The notes under the pieces are model-generated. The model ran no database searches and had not been told where the DNA came from. It worked only from the letters and a program-made list of their open reading frames with translations. A stretch of DNA of 64,000 nucleotides, taken from positions 23,461 through 87,460 of the forward strand of contig JANWJS010000039.1 of the NCBI GenBank assembly GCA_025451845.1, written 5' to 3'. Every line of letters starts with the position of its first letter. Positions within the stretch are counted from its first letter, which is position 1. Shown here one piece after another: positions 26,223 through 35,213 of the stretch. This DNA is from Steroidobacteraceae bacterium. GTDB taxonomy: Bacteria; Pseudomonadota; Gammaproteobacteria; Steroidobacterales; Steroidobacteraceae. The position numbers and the translations under genes are program-made.

Positions 26223-26373
26223 ATCGGCATTTGCCCGACCCGACCGGCGGGGAATGTGGTCATACAATTTCGCGCAACCATCGCGCTTGTCGAGGACCAG
26301 CCAATGCAGCACGCTACCCTTCGGCCATACACCAGAGCGCGCCGCGGGCCGCGACACTGAGAAGTCCAACATC

Positions 26374-27063
26374 ATGCAAGCACACATAACCGGTGTCATG
26401 AGACGGGCGGCCATGATTGCAGGTTCGGTCATCCTGGCATGGAATCTGCTGCCGCAACCGGCACACGCCGCACCGCATCAACGCGACGGCTCCCACGACT
26501 TCGACTGGGAAGTGGGTGTCTGGAAGACACACCTCAGAGTCCTCAGACAGAACCCGGGCGGGACTACGGCCTGGGTGACGTATGAAGGCACTTCCAACGT
26601 GATTCCAATCTGGAATTGCCGCGCGGAGATGGTGGAGCTCGAGGCGACTGCCCCAGGCGGCCGCCATGTTCAGGCAATCAATCTGCGGCTGTACGATCCC
26701 GGATCACAGCAGTGGAGCCTCAATTTCGCCAACGTCGCGAGCGGCGTGCTGGGGGTGCCCACCATCGGAGAATTCCGCAATGGTATTGGCACCTTCTACG
26801 ACCAGGAGGCAATCGGCGGACGCGAGGTCCTCGTCCGCAACGTCTGGTCGCGCGTCACGGCGAATTCGGCGCATTTCGAGCAGGCTATCTCGGATGACGG
26901 CGGCAAGACTTGGACGACGAATTGGACCGCCGACGACACGCGGGTGAAGGGCACGACCGACGAGTGCGAGAAGAACGGAGCTGGCCGCGGCAGGTCTGCT
27001 AGGGGCCGCAGGCTTCTGGAGCCGACGCCTTCGGTCCCGGAGCGAGAAGAGGCCGGCTTCTAA
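26374..27063 (+). CDS. Secreted protein of unknown function (DUF1579-like)
   Basis: This is a 229-residue protein with a signal peptide (MIAGSVILAWNLLPQPAHA). The mature part starts RDGSHDFDWEVGVWKTHLRV and continues with beta-rich repeats (TYEGTSNVIPIWN, INLRLYDPGSQQWSLNFAN, FYDQEAIGGREVLVRNVW), reminiscent of DUF1579-type lipocalin-like domains. The last 30 residues are Arg/Gly-rich and low complexity, so the true C-terminus may have been altered. Its stop overlaps the stop of ybeD on the other strand by four bases. It follows the peptidase gene and may be co-transcribed. Function is unknown. Confidence 0.65.
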   Translation: MQAHITGVMRRAAMIAGSVILAWNLLPQPAHAAPHQRDGSHDFDWEVGVWKTHLRVLRQNPGGTTAWVTYEGTSNVIPIWNCRAEMVELEATAPGGRHVQAINLRLYDPGSQQWSLNFANVASGVLGVPTIGEFRNGIGTFYDQEAIGGREVLVRNVWSRVTANSAHFEQAISDDGGKTWTTNWTADDTRVKGTTDECEKNGAGRGRSARGRRLLEPTPSVPEREEAGF

Positions 27064-27332
27064 ATGAGCATCAGCACCCCATCGCAACCCTTGAGATCCG
27101 AGGTGAGCGCGACGATCTGATCGCGGCTTTCCGCCCTGATGCGATAGGAGATCGATAGGAAGTTGCCGTTTTCGCTCAGCCGCTCGGTCACTCTTTCGGG
27201 CTCGATGAGCGGCGAGTGACGCAGCACGATGGCATGCACGCGGGCCCGGAACTCATCCGAAGGCCGACCGATGATCTTGATCGGATAGTCAGTGGGAAAC
27301 TCGAGCAGCGGCGGCGGTTCGTTCATCGCCAT
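27060..27332 (-). CDS. ybeD: YbeD-like DUF493 family protein
   Basis: This 90-residue DUF493 protein has the family pattern FPTDYPIKIIG near the N-terminus, then GNFLSISYRIRAESRDQIVALTSDLKG and a terminal VLMLI. The ferredoxin-like fold resembles ACT regulatory domains; its role is unproven. In many gammaproteobacteria ybeD sits just before lipB-lipA, which here are 17 kb away. The upstream dat and dacA neighbours match the usual order. It overlaps the dat stop by about ten bases. Confidence 0.9.
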   Translation of the reverse strand: MAMNEPPPLLEFPTDYPIKIIGRPSDEFRARVHAIVLRHSPLIEPERVTERLSENGNFLSISYRIRAESRDQIVALTSDLKGCDGVLMLI

Positions 27333-28198
27333 GGCTGATGCTGCAGCTCCTGCTTCCAGCGCTGAAACTCATCATACACCCGACGCCAGAGAGCGCCAGG
27401 CCGGCCGGCACCCACGGGTCGGCCATCGAGCCTCGTCACGGGCTGCACCTCGCGCGTTGCCGCTGAGATCCAGATTTCCTCAGCGCTGCGCAGCTCGGTT
27501 TCGCCGATCACCGCGGCGCAGTACCGCACGCCGGTGCGTGCCGCAAGCTCCTCTACCACCCCGCGCGTCGTCCCCGGGAGAATCTTGCACGAGTTGGGCG
27601 GTGTGCGCAGCTCTCCGCCGATGACCGCGTGCACGGTGGAGGCGGAAGCTTCCGTCAGCTCGCCATTGCGCAGCAGGATCGTCTCTGCGGCATCGGCGTC
27701 CACCGCGAGTTGCCGCAGCAGTACGTTGGCAAGAAGCGTCAGGGACTTGATGTCGCAGCGCGCCCAGCGAGTATCCTCCGTGGTGACGCACGCAACGCCA
27801 TGCTCCAACACTGCGGGCGCGGCGACCGGCAGCGGCGCGCAGAACGCGAACACCGTACGCGGAATGTTGGGGAGCGGAGCATGGTTGCGCCCCCGCTCCG
27901 CGCCTCGCGTCACCTGCCAGTAGATGTATTGATCTCCCCCGCCGTTTCGGGCGATGAGCGCCGCGAAGATGTCGCACCATTCCGTCCGGTCATGAGGGTC
28001 CGCCATGCGGATCTCGCCCAGACTGCGCGTGAAGCGCGCGCAGTGCGCCTCCAGTCGGAACGGCCGGCCGCCATAGACGGGCATCACCTCATACGCGCCG
28101 TCACCGTATAGGAACCCGCGGTCAAGCGGTGAGATGCGGGCCTGCGCGAGCGGCAGGTACTCACCATTGAGATAACACGTCGGAAAAGGATCAGCCAT
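27323..28198 (-). CDS. dat: D-amino acid aminotransferase (class IV PLP aminotransferase)
   Basis: This is a 291-residue fold-type IV aminotransferase. RGFLYGDGAYEVMPVYGG is the N-terminal signature, the PLP Lys lies in CDIKSLTLLANVLLRQ, and the motif GELTEASASTVHAV carries the phosphate-binding residues. Family members make D-alanine or D-glutamate, or act on branched-chain amino acids. The position beside dacA and ybeD is that of the gene called dat in related genomes and suits a supply of D-amino acids for peptidoglycan. Substrate is inferred from context only. Confidence 0.88.
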   Translation of the reverse strand: MADPFPTCYLNGEYLPLAQARISPLDRGFLYGDGAYEVMPVYGGRPFRLEAHCARFTRSLGEIRMADPHDRTEWCDIFAALIARNGGGDQYIYWQVTRGAERGRNHAPLPNIPRTVFAFCAPLPVAAPAVLEHGVACVTTEDTRWARCDIKSLTLLANVLLRQLAVDADAAETILLRNGELTEASASTVHAVIGGELRTPPNSCKILPGTTRGVVEELAARTGVRYCAAVIGETELRSAEEIWISAATREVQPVTRLDGRPVGAGRPGALWRRVYDEFQRWKQELQHQPWR

Positions 28199-28237
28199 GG
28201 GGCCGGCTCCAGGATACCGTCAACAGCAAGTCAGTGA

Positions 28238-28264
28238 GCGGCCCAGGGCCGTTCCCTGGGCCGC
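28238..28264. repeat. Palindrome A between dacA and dat
   Basis: A perfect 11-bp inverted repeat (GCGGCCCAGGG with CCCTGGGCCGC) has a CCGTT loop. It lies in the 128-bp gap downstream of dacA and may act as a terminator or an mRNA 3'-end stabiliser. Confidence 0.55.
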
Positions 28265-28292
28265 GAGGTCGAACATAGCCATAGGGCTGGCC

Positions 28293-28319
28293 GCGCAAAT
28301 CGCCGGGAGCGATTTGCGC
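28293..28319. repeat. Palindrome B between dacA and dat (CGGGA-loop element)
   Basis: A perfect 11-bp inverted repeat (GCGCAAATCGC with GCGATTTGCGC) has a CGGGA loop and lies eight bases from the dacA stop codon. Seventeen bases of it recur at 37730-37746 in the gatC-gatA gap, which suggests a REP-like dispersed element. Confidence 0.6.
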
Positions 28320-28326
28320 CAATAAA

Positions 28327-29472
28327 TCAATGGAACCAGAGACGCACGCCATCCATCGTACGGGTCAAGAGGCCACCCGTCGGGACGGCTTCCAGCGTTA
28401 CCAGCGGCTCGCGCCCGACCACCTGTCCGTTGCCGTCGGTAACGGTCAGCTCGCCAACGACACTGCCGGCCGCCAGCGGTGCCACCAGCCGGGCGCTGTT
28501 GAGCGCCGCGTTGGTCGTGACAGTGGCTGCGCGGCCCCGCGGCAGCGTCACGTAGAGATCGGCCGGCGCGCCGACGGCCGCATAGCCGGAAGCCGACTCA
28601 TAAACGCGCGGCTTGAGCATGGCCGTGCGCGCGGTCGCGATCTTCTGCGTCTGGAAGAAATTGAAGCCGTAGTTGAGGAGGGCCTCGCTGTCGGCCTCGC
28701 GCGAGTGCCACTTGGGCGCCTTGAGGACCACCGACACCAGCCGCGTGCCGTTGCGCCTGGCGGACGCGATGAGGCAGTACCCCGCCTCATCGGTGTGGCC
28801 GGTCTTCAGCCCATCGACCGAGGGATCCGACCAGAGGAGCCCGTTGCGGTTGGGCTGCTTGATATGGTTCCAGGTGAAGTCCTTCATGCCGAAGATGTAG
28901 TAGTACTCGGGGAAATCGCGGACCAGCGCATTGGCCACCGTCGCAAGGTCGCGCGCAGTCGTATAGTGTTGCGGGTCCGGCAGGCCATCGACATCGGTGA
29001 AGTGGGACGATTTCATGCCGAGGCGCTGGGCGTACTCGTTCATGAGCTGTACGAAGCCCCCGCGTGTGCCGCCGACGCGCTCAGCCAACGCCACGGTGGC
29101 ATCGTTCCCTGATTGCACGATCATCCCCTTGATCAGGTCGATGACCGGCACCTGGCTGCCTACCTTGACGAAGGTGCGCGAGCCGCCGGTGCGCCAAGCG
29201 TCCTCGCTGATCGTGACGGGGTCATTGAGCTTCAGCCGGCCGTCCTTGAGCGCTGCGAAGATAACGTACGTCGTCAGGAGCTTGGTGAGGCTGGCCGGCT
29301 CCATGCGCTCGTCGGCGTTCTTCTGGGCAATCACATTGCCGCTTTGGCTGTCGATCAGAATGTACGAGCCGGCATCGAGATTCGGGGCCGAAGGTGTGGG
29401 CACGGCGGCGCCGACCGCAGGGGCCAGCGCGAGGGTGGAGAGTGCGAGCAGGGCGGCTGAAGAGCGGGACAT
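28327..29472 (-). CDS. dacA: D-alanyl-D-alanine carboxypeptidase (PBP5/6 type, DacA/DacC)
   Basis: The enzyme trims the terminal D-Ala from pentapeptide stems and is held at the inner membrane by a C-terminal amphipathic helix. The 381 residues comprise a signal peptide, the S11 active-site motifs SLTK (S61-K64), SGN (120-122) and KTG (222-224), the beta-rich C-terminal domain and a short terminal helix (TRTMDGVRLWFH). It lies in the rod-shape block between rlpA and dat, as in many gammaproteobacteria. Confidence 0.96.
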   Translation of the reverse strand: MSRSSAALLALSTLALAPAVGAAVPTPSAPNLDAGSYILIDSQSGNVIAQKNADERMEPASLTKLLTTYVIFAALKDGRLKLNDPVTISEDAWRTGGSRTFVKVGSQVPVIDLIKGMIVQSGNDATVALAERVGGTRGGFVQLMNEYAQRLGMKSSHFTDVDGLPDPQHYTTARDLATVANALVRDFPEYYYIFGMKDFTWNHIKQPNRNGLLWSDPSVDGLKTGHTDEAGYCLIASARRNGTRLVSVVLKAPKWHSREADSEALLNYGFNFFQTQKIATARTAMLKPRVYESASGYAAVGAPADLYVTLPRGRAATVTTNAALNSARLVAPLAAGSVVGELTVTDGNGQVVGREPLVTLEAVPTGGLLTRTMDGVRLWFH

Positions 29473-29575
29473 CCTCGGAAATCCTCGTGAGTTGCGTGTG
29501 GCGCGCGGTCAGATTGTACGAATTCCCCGCGTGCGTTGAAGTCCGATCGTCGCGGCGGACCATGGCAAGCCCGGT

Positions 29576-30406
29576 TCAGGGGGCGACCAGGCGCGCACCG
29601 GGGTAGCCCAGCGCCGAGAGCCGCGCGACCAGCTGGTCGAAATGGGGCACTCCGCTCACCGGCCCGATGCGGACACGGTACAACGGGCCGCGTGCCACAG
29701 GAGGCCCGAAGACGAAGGCACCGGCTAGGCCTGCCGCATGTAGGCGCATCACGACGCTCTCGGCATGGGCCTCGAGGGCGTATGCCCCCACCTGCAAGTA
29801 GAGCGTCGGAGGCGGATTCTCCGCCGTGCGTGTGAGCTCGACAGGGTTCTCGGGCGTGAGGGTCTGCACCTCAACAAGCGCAGTGCCGGTTGCGAGCATG
29901 TCGAGCTTGGCGGCGGCGACGTAAGACAGGTCGATCAGCCGGTTGGCCACGAAAGGGCCGCGGTCGTTGACTTTCACGACGATACTGCGGCCGTTGGCGA
30001 GGTTCGTGACGCGCACATAGCAAGGGAGCGGCAGAGTCTTGTGCGCCGCCGTCATGGCGTACATGTCATAGCGATCGCCATCGGCCGTCCGCAGGCCATC
30101 GAAGGTCGGACCGTACCAGGAGGCTACGCCGGTAGCGTCGTAGCCCGCCGCCGTCGCCAATACGTAGTAGCGTTTGCCGGCTATCTCATAGAAGGGCGGG
30201 TTGCCATGCGGGGCGCGCGGCTCGAAGCGTGGCACGGCGTTGGGGACGGCAATGATTTCCCGCTGCAACGGGGGCATTTTGATACCGGGCGCAGGCCCGG
30301 GGTGCCGAGTGGTTGCACAGCCCGCAAGGAGCGCCGCCAGGGACACCGTGCAGACGAGACCTGCGCGCCGGGAGCCGGCACTGCTGCGTTCGCGCGCGGC
30401 GCTCAC
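29576..30406 (-). CDS. rlpA: Septal ring lytic transglycosylase / rare lipoprotein RlpA
   Basis: This 276-residue outer-membrane lipoprotein has lipobox LLAGC (C30). A double-psi beta-barrel domain (about 80-175; GVASWYGPTFDGLRTADGD, AAHKTLPLPCYVRVTN and VVKVNDRGPF with the catalytic Asp) is followed by a C-terminal SPOR domain (about 200-275) that binds denuded glycan at the septum. It cleaves glycan strands without stem peptides. Its ATG overlaps the mltB stop by four bases. Confidence 0.95.
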   Translation of the reverse strand: MSAARERSSAGSRRAGLVCTVSLAALLAGCATTRHPGPAPGIKMPPLQREIIAVPNAVPRFEPRAPHGNPPFYEIAGKRYYVLATAAGYDATGVASWYGPTFDGLRTADGDRYDMYAMTAAHKTLPLPCYVRVTNLANGRSIVVKVNDRGPFVANRLIDLSYVAAAKLDMLATGTALVEVQTLTPENPVELTRTAENPPPTLYLQVGAYALEAHAESVVMRLHAAGLAGAFVFGPPVARGPLYRVRIGPVSGVPHFDQLVARLSALGYPGARLVAP

Positions 30407-31491
30407 CGAGCGGATCGCTTGGCGCGACCTGCGTCGCCGGCGGATTTCGCGGTGGGCGTGGCCGCAGGCGCAATCGGGGTGGGCGGCGTCAGCCGCAACG
30501 TGATGGCCCGCGCCAGCTCATCAACCGCCATCGCATACAGGGCGCTGTGGTTGTAGCGCGTCAGTGCGTGGAAGTTATTGAAGCCGACACGGTAGGTCGG
30601 ACCGTCCTGCTGCTCGGCGAGGAGCAGCACCACGGGCGTATTGCCCGGGACGTCGCTGTCGACCCGCACGCCCTCGGCATTCAAGCCATCGATGGTCTCA
30701 TCCAGCCGCAGATTGCTCGGATCGATGCGGAAGGTGGCGCCGGGCTCGATCCTGACATCGGCCACGACCGGGCCGCCCCACTGCCAGCCGCATTGCTGCA
30801 AGTAACGCGCGACGCTCGCGAAGATGTCATCCCAGTCGGTGAAGAGATCCCGCTGTCCATCGTCGTTGCCGTCGATCGCATACCTCATATAGGCCGACGG
30901 CATGAACTGGAGTGGTCCCATGGCGCCGGCATACGAGCCCTTTACCGCCAGCGGATCGAGCTTCTCCCGGTGGCTCAGCACCAGGAACTGCGCGAGCTCG
31001 CGGCGGAAGTACCGCGCGCGCGGCGGGTAGTCGAACGCCAATGTGGAGAGCGCATCGAGCACGCGGTAGGAGCCTGTGATGCGCCCGTAGTAGGTCTCCG
31101 CGCCGAGAATGGCGACGATGTACTGCGGTGGCACGCCGTCCTCGGCACTCACCCGCTCGAGCGCATCGCGATGGTCTTCCCAGAAATCGACACCCGCGGC
31201 GATGCGCTGGTCTGTAAGGAAGATCTGCCGATACTGCCACCACTCCAGCACGCTCTCGGCGGGGCGGCTGATCTGGTCGATGATTTTCGGTTGCGCGCGC
31301 GCGTGCAGGAGCACCTTGAGTACCGCTCTGCGGTTGAGTCCATCGCGGTGCGCCACTTGCGCGGCAAAGCGCGCGAGCTGCGCGTGGGGGAACGGCTGGC
31401 CGGGCTCGGACGCCGCTGCGGGCGCGCGGCAGCTGCCGACGGCGGCGGCGCTGAGTGCCAGGAGCAAGAGCGTCGGAACGGATCGAGACAC
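30403..31491 (-). CDS. mltB: Membrane-bound lytic murein transglycosylase B (MltB)
   Basis: This 362-residue lipoprotein has a signal with lipobox VGSC (C21) and a slt35-type catalytic domain. The catalytic Glu lies in ILGAETYYGRITG, followed by LDALSTLAFDYPPRA, GSYAGAMGPLQFMPS and YAIDGNDDGQRDLF. It cleaves murein to 1,6-anhydromuropeptides, substrates that eventually feed the MurNAc recycling branch (AmgK/MurU) also encoded in this window. The start abuts the rodA stop. Confidence 0.95.
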   Translation of the reverse strand: MSRSVPTLLLLALSAAAVGSCRAPAAASEPGQPFPHAQLARFAAQVAHRDGLNRRAVLKVLLHARAQPKIIDQISRPAESVLEWWQYRQIFLTDQRIAAGVDFWEDHRDALERVSAEDGVPPQYIVAILGAETYYGRITGSYRVLDALSTLAFDYPPRARYFRRELAQFLVLSHREKLDPLAVKGSYAGAMGPLQFMPSAYMRYAIDGNDDGQRDLFTDWDDIFASVARYLQQCGWQWGGPVVADVRIEPGATFRIDPSNLRLDETIDGLNAEGVRVDSDVPGNTPVVLLLAEQQDGPTYRVGFNNFHALTRYNHSALYAMAVDELARAITLRLTPPTPIAPAATPTAKSAGDAGRAKRSAR

Positions 31492-32631
31492 TTAGGAGCC
31501 CATGAGTTTCCGGTGGGCGTGAAGCGACATCAGAATACCGAAGCCGGCGAGCACGGTCACCACCGAGCTTCCCCCATAGCTGACGAGCGGCAGCGGGACG
31601 CCGACGACCGGGAGAAGCCCCGTGACCATTCCGGCATTGATGAAGACATACACGAAGAACGTGAGCGCCACGCTGCCCCCGAGCAGGCGAGAGAAGGTGT
31701 CGGGCGTTTGCACCGCGAGGTACAGCGAGCGGCCGATGATGAAGGCATAGAGCAGCAAAAGCACCGCGAGCCCGAGGAGACCGAACTCTTCGCCGATGAC
31801 GGCAAAGATGAAATCGGTGGTGCGCTCCGGCAGGAAGTCGAGCTGTGCCTGGCTGCCATTCATCCATCCTTTTCCGAATACGCCTCCGGAGCCTATCGCA
31901 ATCTGCGACTGGATGATGTGATAGCCGGCACCCAGCGGATCCGACTGCGGATTGAGGAAGGTGAGCAGGCGCTGGCGCTGGTAGCCGTGCATGAACCGGA
32001 GTCCGAACCACGCGGCAGCGACGCCGATGAGCAACATGCCGATGATCACCTGCACCCTGAGGCCGGCGAGGAAGACGACCAGCAGGCCGGCTGCTGCGAT
32101 CAGCGCCGCGGTCCCGAGGTCCGGCTCTTTCGCCACCAGGGCCGCCGGCGCCACGATGATCAGGCCGAGGAGGAGCAGGTTGGGCCAGCGAGGCGGCAGA
32201 GGACGCTCGTGCAGGTACCAGGCGCACATCATGGGCACGGCGAGCTTCATGAGCTCCGACGGCTGGAAGCGGATGGGACCCAAGCTGAGCCAGCGTTGGG
32301 CCCCGAGACCCCTGTGACCGACGACCGCGACGGCGAGTAGGAGGACGACGCCGATGGCATATAGCCAAGGCGAGGTGCGCCGTAGGAAGTTCGGGCTGAC
32401 CCGCGCCAGCGCGAGCATGGCTGCCGTACCCAGCACCAGCCGCATTACCGTGCGCAGCACCATCGGCAGGCTCTCCGCCGAGGCGCTGTAGAGTACGACC
32501 AGCCCGTAGGCCGCGGTGAGCGCGAGTCCGGTGACCAGCGGCCCGTCCATCCTGAGGGCCGAGAGCACGCGCGCCGCGCCGGTGAGGGTGCGGCGGGTGC
32601 GCGACTCGGAGCTGACTTCTTCGTAGATCAT
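31492..32631 (-). CDS. mrdB: Peptidoglycan glycosyltransferase RodA (MrdB), SEDS family
   Basis: RodA polymerises glycan strands in the elongasome together with PBP2. The 379-residue protein has ten or so membrane segments and the SEDS hallmarks HRGLGAQRWLSLGPIRFQPSELMKLA, AKEPDLGTA (with the essential Asp) and GVPLPLVSYGGSSVV. It is encoded 18 bp after mrdA, in the normal order. Confidence 0.96.
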   Translation of the reverse strand: MIYEEVSSESRTRRTLTGAARVLSALRMDGPLVTGLALTAAYGLVVLYSASAESLPMVLRTVMRLVLGTAAMLALARVSPNFLRRTSPWLYAIGVVLLLAVAVVGHRGLGAQRWLSLGPIRFQPSELMKLAVPMMCAWYLHERPLPPRWPNLLLLGLIIVAPAALVAKEPDLGTAALIAAAGLLVVFLAGLRVQVIIGMLLIGVAAAWFGLRFMHGYQRQRLLTFLNPQSDPLGAGYHIIQSQIAIGSGGVFGKGWMNGSQAQLDFLPERTTDFIFAVIGEEFGLLGLAVLLLLYAFIIGRSLYLAVQTPDTFSRLLGGSVALTFFVYVFINAGMVTGLLPVVGVPLPLVSYGGSSVVTVLAGFGILMSLHAHRKLMGS

Positions 32632-32649
32632 GCGGGGTGGACTATGCGG

Positions 32650-34707
32650 TTATCGGGCATGCCGAGCGCTCGCCGGCTGCGAACGCCCCCGGTCTGCCAC
32701 CTGTTGGCTGGCGGGCGGCGTCGGAGGCGGCAGGGCCGGCAGGGAGGGCACCACTTTCGGTCTGATGTCGGACGGCTCCGAATAGGGGCCGCGCGGAGCG
32801 GCTGGCAGCAGGACCTTGCCGTCGGGTCCGAGGAGATAGGCGTCCATCACCTTGCGGGCGACGGGCGCTGCGCCCATGGATCCAAACCCGGCGTGCTCGA
32901 CGATGACCGCCACCGCGATACGCGGCGCCTCGGCGGGAGCGAAGGCGATGAACCAGGCGTTGTCGCGGTACTGCTCCTTGATCTTGCTGAAGCCGTTATC
33001 CTCGCCGAGATTACCCGTGACGGATTCGTTCACGACCTGGTCGGTGCCCGTTTTGCCCGCTATGGTGTAGACGGAGCCGCGCATCTGCGCATATGCGGTA
33101 CCGTTCGGATAGGTCGTCGCGCCGATCATTCCATGGACGACGCGCTGCCATGAGTCGGCGCTGATGTTGGACAGGTCGCCCTCATACACGGGCGGCAGCC
33201 ATTCGATCCTGCCCGTCTCGGGATTACGCAGGCCCGTCACCATGCGCGGCCGCCAGACGTGCCCGCGCGAGGCCAGAATGCTGGCGTAGTGAGCCAACTG
33301 CAGCGGGGTGACGAGGAAGTAGCCCTGACCGATGCCGAGGTTCACCGTCTCGCCCGGGAACCACACTTTATTGGCGGGATTGGCGAAATGCGCTTCCTTC
33401 CAGGCACGTGAGGGCACGAGGCCCGGCTTCTCCCCGCCGATGTCGATGCCTGTAGGGCGGCCGAAGCCGAGGAGTGGCAGCCACGCGGAGATCCTGTCGA
33501 TACCCATCTCGTGCGCGACACCGTAAAAATAAACGTCGCAGGATCGTGCAATGGCGTGATCGAGATCCACTTCTCCGTGATGCTCGTGATTCGCGTCGTG
33601 CCAAATGTGCCGGCCGCCGGGCAGATGATAGAAACCGGGGCAGAAGACCGGCTTGTCCGGATCGATCACACCGTCTGTCAGTGCGCCGAGCGCCAGACCC
33701 GGTTTGATCGTCGAGCCCGAGGAGTACTCGCCGCGCAATGCCCGGTCATAGAGCGGCCGGTTGGGGTCGCCCTCCAGGCTTGCGTACCCCTTCACCGTGA
33801 TGCCGCGCGCGAAGAGGTTGGGATCGAAGCCCGGGGAGCTCACCAGCGCGATGATGTCGCCGCTGTTGGGGTCGAGGGCTACCACCGCACCTTCCTTGCC
33901 GGCGAGCGCCGCCTCCGCGACCCTCTGTATCTTCAGATCGAGCGAGAGGATGACGTCATCGCCGGGCCGCGGCGCCTTCATTTCCAGGTCCTTGGCGAAG
34001 ACGCCGGGCTTCGGCACGGGACGGCCCTGCGCATCGACCAGGGTCTGCTGGAAGCCGTTGGTGCCGTGCAGCTTCTTCTCGAAGGCGGACTCCACTCCGG
34101 TTTTGCCGATGACCGCAGTGCCGGCGTAGGCCGCGCGATCGATGTGCGCCAGGTCCTTCTCACTGATCGTGCCCACGTATCCCATCGCATCGACGGCGAG
34201 CGGCCCCTCCGGATACCAGCGCGCTTCCTGCGGCGCGATGTCGACGCCGGGGAACTCGAACCGCCGCACCGCGAACCGCGCCACTTCCTCGTCCGAGAGA
34301 TGGAGGCGAATCGGCACGTTGTCGAAAGTGCGGCGCGATTTGATGGTGCGAATCAGCTCCGGGATGTCATCGCCCGGCAGGAGGCCGAGCTTCACGAGGC
34401 GGTGCAGCGACCGCTTGAGATCCGGCACCTCGTCGGGAATCAGCTCGAGCTGGAATGTCGGCTGATTGGAGGCGATCACCTCGCCATAGCGATCCATGAT
34501 GAGCCCGCGCGCAGCGGGAATGGGATCGGTGCGCACCCGGTTCGCCTGCGACAACTCAGAGTAGTAGTCGTGACGCACCACCTGCAGAAGATAGAGCCGT
34601 CCACCGAGCGCCAGTGCGAGCAATGCCATCGCCGCGCCCGCGAAGAGCGCGCGGCTTTCGAAGATCCGCAGCTCGCGCCAATGGTCTTTGATGCGGACGG
34701 GAGGCAT
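32650..34707 (-). CDS. mrdA: Penicillin-binding protein 2 (MrdA), elongasome transpeptidase
   Basis: This 685-residue class B PBP has one N-terminal membrane segment (AGAAMALLALALGGRLYLLQVV), a pedestal domain (RVRTDPIPAARGLIMDRYG), and a transpeptidase domain with SxxK (STIK, about residue 331), SCD and KTGT (about 551). It cross-links peptidoglycan during lateral growth with RodA and MreBCD. The length is somewhat above that of E. coli PBP2 (633), mainly through a Pro-rich C-terminal tail. Confidence 0.96.
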   Translation of the reverse strand: MPPVRIKDHWRELRIFESRALFAGAAMALLALALGGRLYLLQVVRHDYYSELSQANRVRTDPIPAARGLIMDRYGEVIASNQPTFQLELIPDEVPDLKRSLHRLVKLGLLPGDDIPELIRTIKSRRTFDNVPIRLHLSDEEVARFAVRRFEFPGVDIAPQEARWYPEGPLAVDAMGYVGTISEKDLAHIDRAAYAGTAVIGKTGVESAFEKKLHGTNGFQQTLVDAQGRPVPKPGVFAKDLEMKAPRPGDDVILSLDLKIQRVAEAALAGKEGAVVALDPNSGDIIALVSSPGFDPNLFARGITVKGYASLEGDPNRPLYDRALRGEYSSGSTIKPGLALGALTDGVIDPDKPVFCPGFYHLPGGRHIWHDANHEHHGEVDLDHAIARSCDVYFYGVAHEMGIDRISAWLPLLGFGRPTGIDIGGEKPGLVPSRAWKEAHFANPANKVWFPGETVNLGIGQGYFLVTPLQLAHYASILASRGHVWRPRMVTGLRNPETGRIEWLPPVYEGDLSNISADSWQRVVHGMIGATTYPNGTAYAQMRGSVYTIAGKTGTDQVVNESVTGNLGEDNGFSKIKEQYRDNAWFIAFAPAEAPRIAVAVIVEHAGFGSMGAAPVARKVMDAYLLGPDGKVLLPAAPRGPYSEPSDIRPKVVPSLPALPPPTPPASQQVADRGRSQPASARHAR

Positions 34708-34736
34708 GCATTAGCACCGTCTGGCGAGCCAGGCAC

Positions 34737-35213
34737 TCAAGTGCTGGGCCGGTAGCTGCGCGCCAGGATCGCCGCCGCCGCGGGCCAGATCAACGCGCTG
34801 GTCAGCGTGGGGATCCAACGTAGCGGGGTCGTCAGGGGATGACCGCTCCAGCCGTCGATGGCGAAGAGGACGACCTCGTAGAAAACGAGCGCCGCAAACA
34901 CGATCAGCGACTGCTGGAATATCGGCTTCGAGCGGATTCTTTGGTGCTCGCGCACCGCGATATAAGCGAGAAATGCGAGCGCGAGCGCGTGCTCACCCAG
35001 CACCGGTCCCTCGAAGGCATCGAGCAGCAGCCCGCAGACCCAACCGAGAGTGATGCCGCCCGCGCGGGGCGCGGTGATCGACCAGTAGAGGACGGTCAGC
35101 GCGAGGAATCCGGGTCGGATGACCTCCAGCCATGAAGGTAGCGGCAGGAGCGTCAGGATGAGCGCGGCAACCACCGTCTTCAGCATCGCGATACGCGGGT
35201 TGCCGGCGCTCAT
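34737..35213 (-). CDS. mreD: Rod shape-determining protein MreD
   Basis: MreD is a small inner-membrane protein (158 residues, about five membrane segments) that works with MreB and MreC in the elongasome. Recognisable parts are LPLPSWLEVIRPGFLALTVLYW, GWVCGLLLDAFEGPVLGEHAL and the polar stretch REHQRIRSK. The ATG overlaps the mreC stop by four bases. Confidence 0.93.
   Translation of the reverse strand: MSAGNPRIAMLKTVVAALILTLLPLPSWLEVIRPGFLALTVLYWSITAPRAGGITLGWVCGLLLDAFEGPVLGEHALALAFLAYIAVREHQRIRSKPIFQQSLIVFAALVFYEVVLFAIDGWSGHPLTTPLRWIPTLTSALIWPAAAAILARSYRPST

Noticed and set aside
30313..32340. 675-codon plus-strand frame
   Set aside because: It is antisense to mltB and rodA and has low-complexity His/Arg/Glu composition.
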